Source: Stercorarius parasiticus (Eukaryota; Chordata; Aves; Charadriiformes; Stercorariidae). From it: a DNA stretch of 64,000 nt. A model generated the notes under the pieces. It was not told where the DNA came from. It saw nothing but the letters and a program-made list of their open reading frames with translations, and did not search any database. The translations under genes were made by a program, and so were the position numbers. Positions 1-7,695 of the stretch are shown one piece after another (within the stretch, counting starts at the first letter, position 1; every line of letters begins with the position of its first letter). The stretch is from positions 1-64,000 of the forward strand of contig VWZL01005003.1 of assembly GCA_013396915.1 (NCBI GenBank). The letters are read 5' to 3'.

Positions 1-220
1 CACTCTGCCACGGCACCTGCATTGCTACTGCTGCGGTGGATCTCATCAAGGGCCACTCCACAGACGACTGAGATTGTTGTACAATAGTCACATCAGCACC
101 CGTGTCCACTAGGCCGGAGAATAATTTTCCATTAATTCTGCAAGAAAGCATAGGCTGGCCGCTTGATACTTTTTGTGTCCACAGAATCTGAGGTATGCCT
201 GTACTACCAAAACCTCCATT
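1..220 (-). pseudogene. pro: dUTPase motif 5 and retroviral aspartic protease, cut by window edge
   Basis: In the same frame as the dUTPase but past its stop codon, the minus strand encodes GGFGSTG (dUTPase motif 5), then a Trp-containing junction typical of betaretroviral Pro, then protease. The protease shows the active-site signature LVDTGADVT, with DTGAD coded at 92-106. The retroviral protease cleaves Gag and Pol polyproteins as a dimer. No stop is seen from 220 to the window edge, so the rest of the enzyme continues to the left. Expression would need passage through the nonsense codon at 221-223. Confidence 0.85.
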
Positions 221-645
221 TCAAGGTGTCCCATTACTGGATGTTAAAATGGGAAATGGTATCAATTGAGCGATTTTTTCCCCTTGAGGTATAGTGCAAG
301 GAGGTTTTGGAGTCCGGGCCATGATTTTTATTTCCCCTTTATAATCTGAGTCTATAACACCAGGCAGTACAAACAATCCTGTGCAAGTTGTAGAAGAATG
401 GCCAATTAAAAGAGCTGCACTATTTCTTGGCAACAGCCCATAGACCCCCGTAGGCAAAAGGTTTACACTAGTATCTGTTAATATGGTTGGTTCGGAAGTG
501 GCCAGGTCCAACCCCACACTTCCTGCTGTGGTAGGTTGTAGGCCAGTGACACACTGCTTGTCTCTGATGTCTGGGAGGTTGCTACTTGCCCTGCAAAGGC
601 CCGATTCATTGTTTTTGGGGTGCTGGGCCTCGCGCCCCTCCTCCC
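221..645 (-). pseudogene. Proviral dUTPase (N-terminal part of Pro), interrupted by stop
   Basis: dUTPase hydrolyses dUTP to dUMP and pyrophosphate, which in betaretroviruses limits uracil in viral DNA. The conserved trimeric-dUTPase motifs appear in order: motif 1 GLDLA, motif 2 PRNSA, motif 3 GVIDSDYKGEI with its catalytic Asp, and motif 4 IPQGEKIAQL. A TGA at 221-223 ends the frame. The glycine-rich fifth motif, GGFGSTG, is encoded directly after that stop in the same frame, so one nonsense codon cuts the enzyme just before its last motif. The upstream end has no start codon, because the domain is reached by frameshift from gag. Confidence 0.87.
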
Positions 646-1164
646 GTTTCCTGGGAGGGTCCCAATAGGATTACCGAGCTTATAATGTTTTGAACGACAT
701 TGGCTACTCCAATGATACCCTCTCTGACACCGAGGGCATAGTTGTGTTGGGGTAGCAGGCCTTCTTGAAGTTGGATGGTCAGTGCGTCGGGGACAATTCC
801 GTTTAGTATGTCCTTCCTTATCACAAAGGAAGCATTTAACAGCTGCACGGGCTACCACCATCTGTTGAGCTAAAGCAGTGGCTAACATTTCTACTTCACG
901 TTCCTCAGAGCCCACGTTTTGACAGGCTCTTATTAGGTCTGCTAGAGTTTTGGCCTTATTTCGCAACAGCTCTAAAGCGCGCTTGCAATCCGCATTAGCA
1001 TTTTCAATTGCTAATTGAAACAACAACAATTGCTGCGCCTCTTCAGAATCTATTTGCCTTTGGATAGCAGTCTGCAACCTGTCTAAGGTAACATAAGGTT
1101 CTTGCGCCCCCTGGCGCACAGCCGCAAAAGACGTTTCTCTTCCTGTATTGGGAACTTGCCGCAA
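478..1164 (-). pseudogene. gag: gag capsid C-terminal domain and nucleocapsid
   Basis: The 228-codon frame begins in the capsid. Residues 16-34 (VRQGAQEPY...) match the major homology region found in retroviral capsids. A Gln/Leu-rich helical part follows. Two complete CCHC zinc knuckles lie at residues 111-124 and 143-156, both with C-X2-C-X4-H-X4-C spacing, which in family members bind genomic RNA. A basic stretch links them. The frame runs on through a Pro/Gly/Arg-rich tail and ends with TAA at 478. It overlaps the dUTPase frame, as expected for a -1 gag-pro shift. It is joined to the upstream capsid frame only across an indel. Confidence 0.88.
646..652 (-). other. Probable gag-pro -1 frameshift site (AGGAAAC)
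   Basis: The minus strand reads A GGA AAC, with GGA and AAC being codons of the gag frame. This is the same phase as the known betaretroviral G GGA AAC slippery heptamer. From here the -1 frame has no stop until 223, through the whole dUTPase core. The first base is A rather than G, which weakens pairing after slippage. It may be a mutated site, or the true site may be elsewhere in the overlap. Confidence 0.5.
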
Positions 1165-1169
1165 GGCTC

Positions 1170-1699
1170 TTAACAGCCAGCGTTGTGGCCTGACTAAAAG
1201 CTCTTCCGTCTAACTGGGCTTGTGCCTGCGCAGTGGCATATGACCCTTGTCCCAGCAACTCGTTCAGACCTATATTAATACCTTGAGTAAGATTGTCCAT
1301 AATTTGAGCAGTGGCAGCATCACAGTACACTGCGTCCCAGACTGCAAATTGTGCTGCAGTCAAGATTAACCGAAAAAGAGAATGCCAATCATACACTGTC
1401 ATTGTATACAAGTCAGCTATAGCATGAATAAGATTCATTGTAGAGGAAGATTGCAATCCGTAATCTCTGGCAGAATTTCTTAACTCTTTAACTAACTCAT
1501 AAGTTAAGTGCTGATATTGAGGAGGTTGGTTAGGTCTATCAATTACAGGGACATCTCCCCTGCGCAAAGCCTCCCGCCCACATTCTGACAATATACCGCA
1601 ATGCCCCGATTCCAGCTGCACAGGTATAAGTAGTTGATAAGAAGGAACAGATGCGGTACCTGGCACAAATGGAGGAGGGTTAAGAATGGAGAAGCGCAA
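1170..1699 (-). pseudogene. gag: gag capsid, N-terminal domain
   Basis: About 177 codons form a continuous capsid-like frame. After a Pro-rich linker (NPPPF) comes PVIDRPNQPP, resembling the Pro-Val start of mature betaretroviral capsid, then a helical region containing LTYELVKELR, and later LLGQG. Capsid forms the core shell of the particle. The frame stays open to 1043, but the last 40 or so codons are out of phase. The true continuation lies in the frame at 478-1164, so a one-base indel sits around 1165-1175. No real ATG starts this fragment; it is an internal part of Gag. Confidence 0.8.
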
Positions 1700-2111
1700 A
1701 ATGCTGTAAAATCTCCTCCGCAGCTGAAGCAGATGCAGGCATAGCTTTAATTGGGGTTAAAGGTGAGTATAAATCAGGTTCAGTCTCTGGATTTATTGGA
1801 CCAGGATCAAAGGGGTCTTCTGGCTCTTCGCCTCCCAAATTCTACTTTCGGTAATGTTCTGCAGGATTGGGAATTTCAGCAGATTCAGGCTCAGGGTCCG
1901 CAACTGGGGTATTACGTCAACAGACTGAGGTTCCTCTGGGGGAGCTTGTGGTGCCCCTCCAGTAACCCCTTGCAGGGCTTGCTCTGCAGGATGCAGTGTT
2001 CGTATGGCAGTGTATACAGTTCACCAAGTAATTATTATTCCTTCTGGCAAGGACAAGCGCAGCGTCTCCCACGTTTGCAAGTCCTCCCCCACTTTTTGCC
2101 AGTGAGCTAAA
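1700..2111 (-). pseudogene. gag: gag middle region (matrix end and Pro/Glu-rich linker), decayed
   Basis: No single frame is open here, but pieces of gag-like sequence continue in shifting phase. One frame past the homopolymer run carries a further in-frame TGA near 2021-2023. It is followed by a stretch rich in Pro, Glu and Gln, typical of the region between matrix and capsid in betaretroviral Gag. At least one more phase change is needed before the capsid frame near 1699. The plus-strand open frame at 1751-2110 is a shadow of this region. Confidence 0.55.
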
Positions 2112-2270
2112 TCATAGGACCCCCCCTTCAGGGAACCATAAGCAGTAATCACGTATCCATACAAGCAAAGTCACTAATTTGACAGGGGCCACTTTAAAGC
2201 CCTGTTCTGTTAAAATGTGCTGCAGAAGTTCAAGTTGCAATTTCTGTTCTCGAGTAGCTGTTTGTCCCAT
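2112..2270 (-). pseudogene. gag: gag N-terminal (matrix) fragment, broken
   Basis: An ATG at 2270 opens a 52-codon frame starting Met-Gly-Gln, a myristoylation-type Gag start, after the leader. The encoded segment is hydrophilic and helical in character, as expected of a matrix domain that binds membrane and RNA. The frame ends at a TGA at 2112-2114. Just before that stop, at 2120-2126, is a run of seven C (seven G on the coding strand). The matrix-like frame continues in another phase past this run, so a one-base length change in the run is the likely break. The start was chosen because it is the first ATG downstream of the donor-like site and encodes MGQ. Confidence 0.72.
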
Positions 2271-2290
2271 TTTTAATATCTACCACGCTG

Positions 2291-2299
2291 CTCACCTTT
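2291..2299 (-). promoter_or_regulatory. Possible major 5' splice donor of the provirus
   Basis: The minus strand reads AAAAGGTGAG, a near-consensus donor, about 25 bases upstream of the gag start codon. Betaretroviruses place the donor for subgenomic env RNA in this part of the leader. This is inference from position and consensus only. Confidence 0.4.
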
Positions 2300-2338
2300 T
2301 TTGTCCAGCGAACGGCACCTTTTTCGTCCAGCGAACGG
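2293..2338 (-). repeat. 23-bp tandem repeat in the proviral leader
   Basis: Two adjacent 23-bp units, 2293-2315 and 2316-2338, match at 22 of 23 positions. They lie between the primer-binding site and the gag start. Each unit contains a GGTG step, so the leader holds a duplicated splice-donor-like sequence. The role is unknown; it may be a packaging or leader duplication, or simple replication slippage. Confidence 0.75.
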
Positions 2339-2455
2339 CGATGAAAGTAATTGCTAGAGAGCTCTCAGTATGAATTCCTCTGTCCAGCTGTAGGTACACC
2401 ACCGGATAATTAGTACTTCATATCTCTGTTCCTTTTTAATCCTTGTTCTTTTAAA

Positions 2456-2471
2456 CCCTGTTCGGGCACCA
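2456..2471 (-). other. Primer-binding site, tRNA-Lys type
   Basis: The minus strand reads TGGTGCCCGAACAGGG two bases after the LTR end. It differs at one position from the known Lys(UUU) primer-binding sequence TGGCGCCCGAACAGGG. This sets the orientation of the provirus and supports a K-type (lysine primer) classification. Confidence 0.82.
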
Positions 2472-2520
2472 CTTGTGGTGTATGAGGGCACGGACTCCGG
2501 CTGTGATAAGCACAAAATCA

Positions 2521-2526
2521 TTTATT
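2521..2526 (-). promoter_or_regulatory. LTR polyadenylation signal AATAAA
   Basis: The minus strand reads AATAAA, followed by about 47 bp of R/U5 before the LTR ends at 2474. Its place between the TATA box and the primer-binding site fits a retroviral LTR. Confidence 0.65.
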
Positions 2527-2543
2527 GCTTCTCAAGCCTTGGC

Positions 2544-2550
2544 TTTTATA
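2544..2550 (-). promoter_or_regulatory. TATA box of the proviral LTR
   Basis: The minus strand reads TATAAAA inside the LTR, about 20 bp upstream of the AATAAA signal at 2521-2526 and downstream of the U3 duplication. The close spacing to the poly(A) signal implies a short R region. Whether it still drives transcription cannot be told from sequence. Confidence 0.7.
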
Positions 2551-2645
2551 CCCAAGCTCTAAAACTTTCCATGCACCTGCTAGGCAAGTAAACACATATT
2601 TCAGATCGCTAACCCAGTCCTATTCAGTTCCCACTAAGATAAGCA

Positions 2646-2708
2646 TGCGAAGCTGTTTTCTTGTTCCATGTTTATATTGCGAAGCTGTTTTCTGTTCCAT
2701 GTTCATAT
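2646..2708 (-). repeat. Tandem duplication in LTR U3 (about 32 bp x 2)
   Basis: Units 2646-2677 and 2678-2708 are almost identical. They differ by a one-base length change and one substitution. Duplicated segments in U3 upstream of the TATA box are commonly enhancer repeats in retroviral LTRs; the function here is inferred from position only. Confidence 0.75.
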
Positions 2709-2820
2709 TGGACCAGTTCCTCTTCATTCCATCCGTATCAACATCTGCGTTCCTGTTTCTGTGTGCTCTGCTCACTGTGTCTTTGGCTGTACGCAGGCCT
2801 CTGCTCGTAGATCTGCCACA

Positions 2821-4826
2821 TTCCATGATCTGATTGAGGTGGATTAGAGACGAATAGACAGGGCCTCGTGTACCATAAACGTCTAAGGAAGAATTAATAG
2901 AATAGAGGGAAAAAAGAGGAATTAAACTCTGAAATTAAACTTTCCTTTTAAAACAATGGTCATTATTTGTCCTAATCAGAATGCTATGCTTTGTTTAGGG
3001 GCAGCCTAGAGGTTGAGGCTTTGCATTCTTTCCCTGTAGTTTCCGTTGGTTTCTCACAGTAGCTCTTCTGTATTTCATATCCCTTGTTTAGCAAGGTGTA
3101 AACCTATTCTTCTGCATGGTAGGTAAATACCACATTTTACAGATGACGCAAACGAAGATCAGAGGAATCTTGTCAAGACAGGGCAATTCTGTGCTCCATT
3201 TATCTCTTGTTCCAAAATGGTCTTGGATAGATCTGGTAGGGTGCACGATAAAACAGTGGATTAGTGGAAATTGTGGTAGGGATTTTATGTCATCAAAGCA
3301 CACAAAACTGACTTTATGCCTTTTGGGTTATGACTGACCTACTAAGCTACTGTACTTCGAAAAATTGCTTTATATCCGTTCTTGGTGTGTCAGCCTTAAA
3401 CAAAACTTGTTTGGGCGTTATGTAATAATTTAGGGATGTGAGACTTGCAAACCAGGGTTGGAGTTAACACATGGGTGATTATGTCACACACAACTGCAAC
3501 ATAGCTGTATGGTTTTTTACTTCATATACTATTGCATAGCACTTTAAAATGTACAAATGTGTGTCTTATCAGAAATCCTTGAAGTCTGTTGCTTTCAACA
3601 GAGAAAAGAATTGCTATCTGAGGGATAATGGATTGGGCTTTAGTTTGCCAGCTATTGGACACGAGTCCCTTTTTTTGCATGAATTTAGGATTAATATACA
3701 TAATTCTCCTGTTTGTACATGCATCGGATTTGAGGATGTTAACACAATATTCATTTTCCTGAGTCTGAAAGTTCAAAATGAAGTTTTGTTTTGTTTTTTT
3801 CCCAAATGTTGCTAGAAGTGATTCATTGTCATTTGGTTCTTGGAAACTGGAGGAAGACAAAACACTGCTAGAGTAAGGGTGCACTATTATTGTATTCTAA
3901 ATCTGCTGCCTCTCACGGACTTAAAGGAAAAATACCCTTATTCTATTAAAGTATAAAAAAAAACAAGAAAGAAGGAAGAAAAGGCAGTGACCATTGAAGA
4001 CTATTTTGTCATGAGTGAAGAGTTATTTAATAAGGGAAATTAAAGAAAATACTTAAGAAGACCTGCTAAACCAGAATGACATAATTTGTCTTAAAAGCAG
4101 ATTCAAACATCAAATTAACGCTAAAAAGAAAAACTGATACGCTTAACGATAAACTATTGAGGATCTGACCTGTTAAAGCCATTTGTATCTCCTGGTAAAT
4201 TTTTTTGCTGTAATATTTTTTGGAGTGAACTTAGCCTTTTGAAAAAGTTGGTAGTAGAGAGAATATTATGGTTCCATTCTTTAGCACAGTAACCTTTACT
4301 GCTTTTCTGAAGTACTGTTCTTGAATCAGCATACACGTTAACAATTGTGCTGTAGTAAAAACTCTATCACAGTGCTTTAAATAGTGTTAATTATGAATCA
4401 TAAATGTTTAACTGTCTGTATTTACTATATAAATTGAGCAATGTTTTTGCGCATACACAAAATAATTCTACTTATTTGAAGAATTATTGTTTTAATATTT
4501 TTTAAGTCAATTGGACTAGTTTATTGCTATCACTGTTGCAGCAATGCCCTTCCTCTTTACCTGCAAGCTTACCTCTTATATACTCCTAGACCTCCGTGTC
4601 TCAGATAGTTATAATGGGTCAGCTGTGTTCCTGAATGATAGCAGATAAATGGTTTCGGCTAGCAACTTGCAGGAGGAGGCATGCTTGTTAAGAGATACTA
4701 TTAAATAGCTTTGCCTGAAAGGTGAGAGCAAATCAGCTGAGCCTTGTTAGTAGCAGTGATTTAGATGAAGCTGTGGAATGAAAAAAACCCAGTAGAAGTG
4801 ACCCGGGTTGGTGCTAAATGGGTAAA
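2821..4826. other. Non-coding, intron-like stretch
   Basis: AT-rich unique sequence between the proviral LTR and the ERVL-type LTR. Open frames here (for example at 3522-3884 and 3549-3815, which overlap on opposite strands) lack splice context or recognisable motifs. I see no gene. Confidence 0.6.
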
Positions 4827-5386
4827 TGTCCTGGTTTGAGGTAAAACAGAACCAATTTTCTGTTCAGTAATTTTACTTTTTAAATAAGCCTCTTCTAACT
4901 AACTGAACTTTGAAATTAACAGCATACTATGGAGGCACTTTGTTCTCAGAGTGATAAGACCTGATTATTTGTAATTTATGCCAAGGAATGGTATGCAGAG
5001 AGGCTCGCTCTTACGCTTATTGCTATAACAACCAATAACTTTGTGATTTGCCCTGTTGGAGGGTTGGAAGTGGAAAAGCGTAGAGGGGTCACACCTGTGG
5101 GGAGGAGTGGACAGGACAGGTGACCCAAAAGTGACCAACAGGCTATTCCATCCCATCTGCATCATGCTCAGTATAAAATCTGAGGGATCAAAGGGTCAGG
5201 CTTCTTTATTCAATGGCTGGTGTCCAAGGAGGACTCACTCTATTTGTCTCCCTTTGATCCTGATCTGTGCATTCCTGAATCCAGATCTGGAATCCAGCTC
5301 CTGTCCATCACTGAGTCCAGTCTGGGACTTTCCCCATACCTGTCAGTGATACAATCATCATCCTGGGAGCATCCCAAACCACGACA
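4827..5386 (+). repeat. Solo LTR, avian ERVL type (560 bp)
   Basis: The left end is TGTCCTGGTTT and the right end is AAACCACGACA. They are inverted repeats matching at 10 of 11 positions and are the ends I know from abundant avian ERVL LTRs. A TATA box lies two thirds of the way in, preceded by CATCATGCTCAG, a segment also familiar from these LTRs. No primer-binding site or internal retroviral sequence adjoins either side, so this is a solo LTR left by recombination. No target duplication is recognisable (GTAAA on the left, AGTCA on the right). The open frames at 5056-5349 and 5220-5441 fall mostly inside it and are not genes. Confidence 0.8.
5172..5178 (+). promoter_or_regulatory. TATA box of the ERVL-type LTR
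   Basis: TATAAAA in the plus-strand LTR, about 210 bp before its 3' end, marks the U3/R boundary area. Activity is unknown. Confidence 0.6.
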
Positions 5387-7415
5387 AGTCATTGTATGTA
5401 TTTGTAAAATCTTAATCTGCAAAATGTCAATGGATATTTAAAAAAAATTTACATCTTTTTTTAGAGAGTAATTTGTGAAATCACAAGTAATTTGTGAAAC
5501 TTTGATTAAATGCCTATGCTTTTGACAAAAACAATGACAAGAACTGCTAATGAAACAGATATGAAAGGCGTTATTTTTTCTATATGACTTGATAGAAGCA
5601 ATGCATCTCTCCCTACCAGTACACGTCAGTGCTGTGTGTGATGTAGTGACTGCTGATGATCTTGAATTTTATGTAAAACGATTCTATAATTTTATTTGAT
5701 AATTTAAAAAGAATGTATTCAGTAGTACTAGTTCTATGTGATAATCACATAGGAAATATTTTTTTTTCATTTACTTTTGAATTGGTTATCTTATACTGCA
5801 GATAATCCAACTAAATGCACTCAAGGACACTTTGGCATGTAGGTTTTCTCAAGTATGGGTTGTTCACATAATATATAATTTTTACCTTTCTGGGCACACT
5901 GTGAACCTTGTTTTTTCTTCCCAGGTTTTTAGTTTTATGAGGGTTGCTAATATTTTAAGACTATTTAAAAAGGTGTAGTGTTTCATTTTCTTTCTATTAG
6001 GATGTGTGTTTTCATAGATAGTAGAGATCCCCAGAGCGTCAATTATCCACTCATCATACACCAAAGTGAAATTTTAGCTGTTAATTTTCTCTCATATAAA
6101 CCAGAGTTGTCTTTCACAATTTTAAATTTTCTTCTATTTTCATGTAGCAGTCCAATTAAAATCACACAAGTGTGACTAGATATTTTGCCCTAAGGTAAGG
6201 TTGTATTTTTTATGTCCTTTTCAACTCTGAAAAATATTTTAGAGCTTGAAAATAAAACAGCCCTCACAGAAACAAATAAGTAAAAAAACCCAAAACTTGA
6301 AAAGTATCTTCGAGTTTGAAGATAGTACTTCTAATCTGGGCTCAGATCTGAGAAAATCTGTGTCAGATTTTCTCAAATTTCCTCAGATTTTTGTCAGATT
6401 TGACAAACAGTGAGTATGTCAGGAAGTTACTCAAGGAGTTTATGTAAGGGAAGATTTTGCAAACCTAACAATCGGCTCAGTCCATTAACCAAAAGGAAAA
6501 AGTTTTATCACAAACTTTAAAACTGAAGGTGATGGTGATCGTCTCTTTGCCATACCAAGTGTTTTTCACTGTCCTAAGGATAAATTAAGTCTGTTTTCTT
6601 TCACTGGGTATAATGAACTGAGTTCTCATTCACAGGTACAAAATGAGCTTGCAAATGAGAACTACACACTGCAAAACTGTACTGGGTGTTGAACTCCTTA
6701 CTGAGAATAACACAGATAAAGCTTACTTTTGATCTTGTCATATTGCTTAGGGGTAGTTGGCTGGGGGATAAGCAGAACTTGCTGAAGGGACGTTTATGTT
6801 TCTCCTAATCTCCGATTACAAATTATACAAGTAGTTGTAGTCACTTTTCTGTTTGTTACCATGTTCAGACATTTCCCGATGGTGGTTTCTAATCTGTGCT
6901 AAAGGACAGAGAGCTGCAGCGTTACTTCCAGCAAATCTCTTCCAGTCTCTCTCAGCTGGCCCTGGATTCGCTTTTCCTTCCTTTCCCCTTATCTTCCTTT
7001 TTAGTCATTTTTTTTTTCACCTTCTCTGAGGATTCAAGTCTTAAATCAGATATGGAATAAACTGTATTTTAAATTGACGGGTATTCTGTGGTTTTGACAG
7101 GTACTTGCAAGTGCAAAAGAATGACTATGGGACACAGGCCCTTTCTCTGGTCTGAGAGAAGCACCAAATTTCAAAACAAAATACAATGTGCAAACAACTG
7201 CGTTGGATGCAATTGGCTATGCATCAGATCATCTCAAAGGAAAGGTAGCTGTCACCTGTGGAGGTGACACAATTTGGATGTGAGAAAGACACAGAAACAA
7301 GGGATATGAGGGTTATTTACTAGGGAAAAAGAAGATAGATTATATGAAGTTAAATGGAGAAGAGGAAGGTTGAGTTACGTCATAACAGGATCCCTCTATG
7401 GAGTCTATGGTGTTT

Positions 7416-7470
7416 GGTATCATACTCATACTCATATGGTATCATACACATTGGTATCATACACATACTC
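7416..7470. repeat. Short imperfect tandem repeat (GGTATCATACNCAT)
   Basis: GGTATCATAC recurs three times with interspersed CATACTCAT units over 55 bp. It is a simple local duplication. Confidence 0.6.
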
Positions 7471-7661
7471 AACAATAACTCATATTGGAATAGAGTTATT
7501 GTTTTTTGTTTCTAGCTTAATTTTTGGAAGGAATTCTAATATTTTAGAGGATTTTAGAGAGAAAGAGAGATATCAAAGTAGTAATTACTCTATAAAAATG
7601 TGTTGCTTGATATTTTTAAGTTTTATTCATTATCTGAATAGTAGGATAGTCCTCTGTCAGT

Positions 7662-7695
7662 AGTAGTTCCTACTATCTCAGCAGTAGTTCCTACT
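7662..7695. repeat. 13-bp direct repeat
   Basis: AGTAGTTCCTACT occurs at 7662-7674 and again at 7683-7695. The unit is also nearly palindromic. Confidence 0.6.

Larger units (their letters stand above)
1..2820 (-). mobile_element. Endogenous betaretrovirus-like provirus (ERVK type), 5' part, cut by window edge
   Basis: Read on the minus strand, the order is LTR, primer-binding site, leader, gag, dUTPase, protease, and then the window ends. A dUTPase fused ahead of the protease, reached from gag by a -1 frameshift, is the layout of betaretroviruses and of avian ERVK elements. Two Cys-His knuckles and a DTGAD protease motif confirm the class. pol, env and the 3' LTR must lie to the left of position 1, if they exist. 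Several frameshifts and stop codons show that this copy cannot make intact Gag or Gag-Pro. Many domains are still easily readable, so the insertion is not among the oldest repeats here. It lies antisense to the proposed host gene. Confidence 0.93.
2474..2820 (-). repeat. 5' LTR of the provirus (347 bp)
   Basis: On the plus strand the element starts TGTGGTG and ends CTGCCACA, giving TGTGG/CCACA inverted ends. The primer-binding site begins two bases beyond the 2474 end, as expected for the U5 edge of a 5' LTR. Within it, on the minus strand, are a duplicated 31-32 bp segment in U3, a TATA box and an AATAAA signal in the right order. The partner LTR is outside the window, so the two LTRs cannot be compared for age and the target duplication cannot be checked. 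Confidence 0.88.

Noticed and set aside
1751..2110. 119-codon plus-strand open frame inside the provirus
   Set aside because: Antisense shadow of decayed gag; no retroviral or host motif in that direction.
3522..3884. 120-codon minus-strand frame, overlapped by an 88-codon plus-strand frame at 3549-3815
   Set aside because: No domain, splice context or coding-like composition; open frames of this size occur by chance in 64 kb.
5056..5349. 97-codon plus-strand open frame
   Set aside because: Lies wholly inside the ERVL-type LTR and crosses its TATA box.
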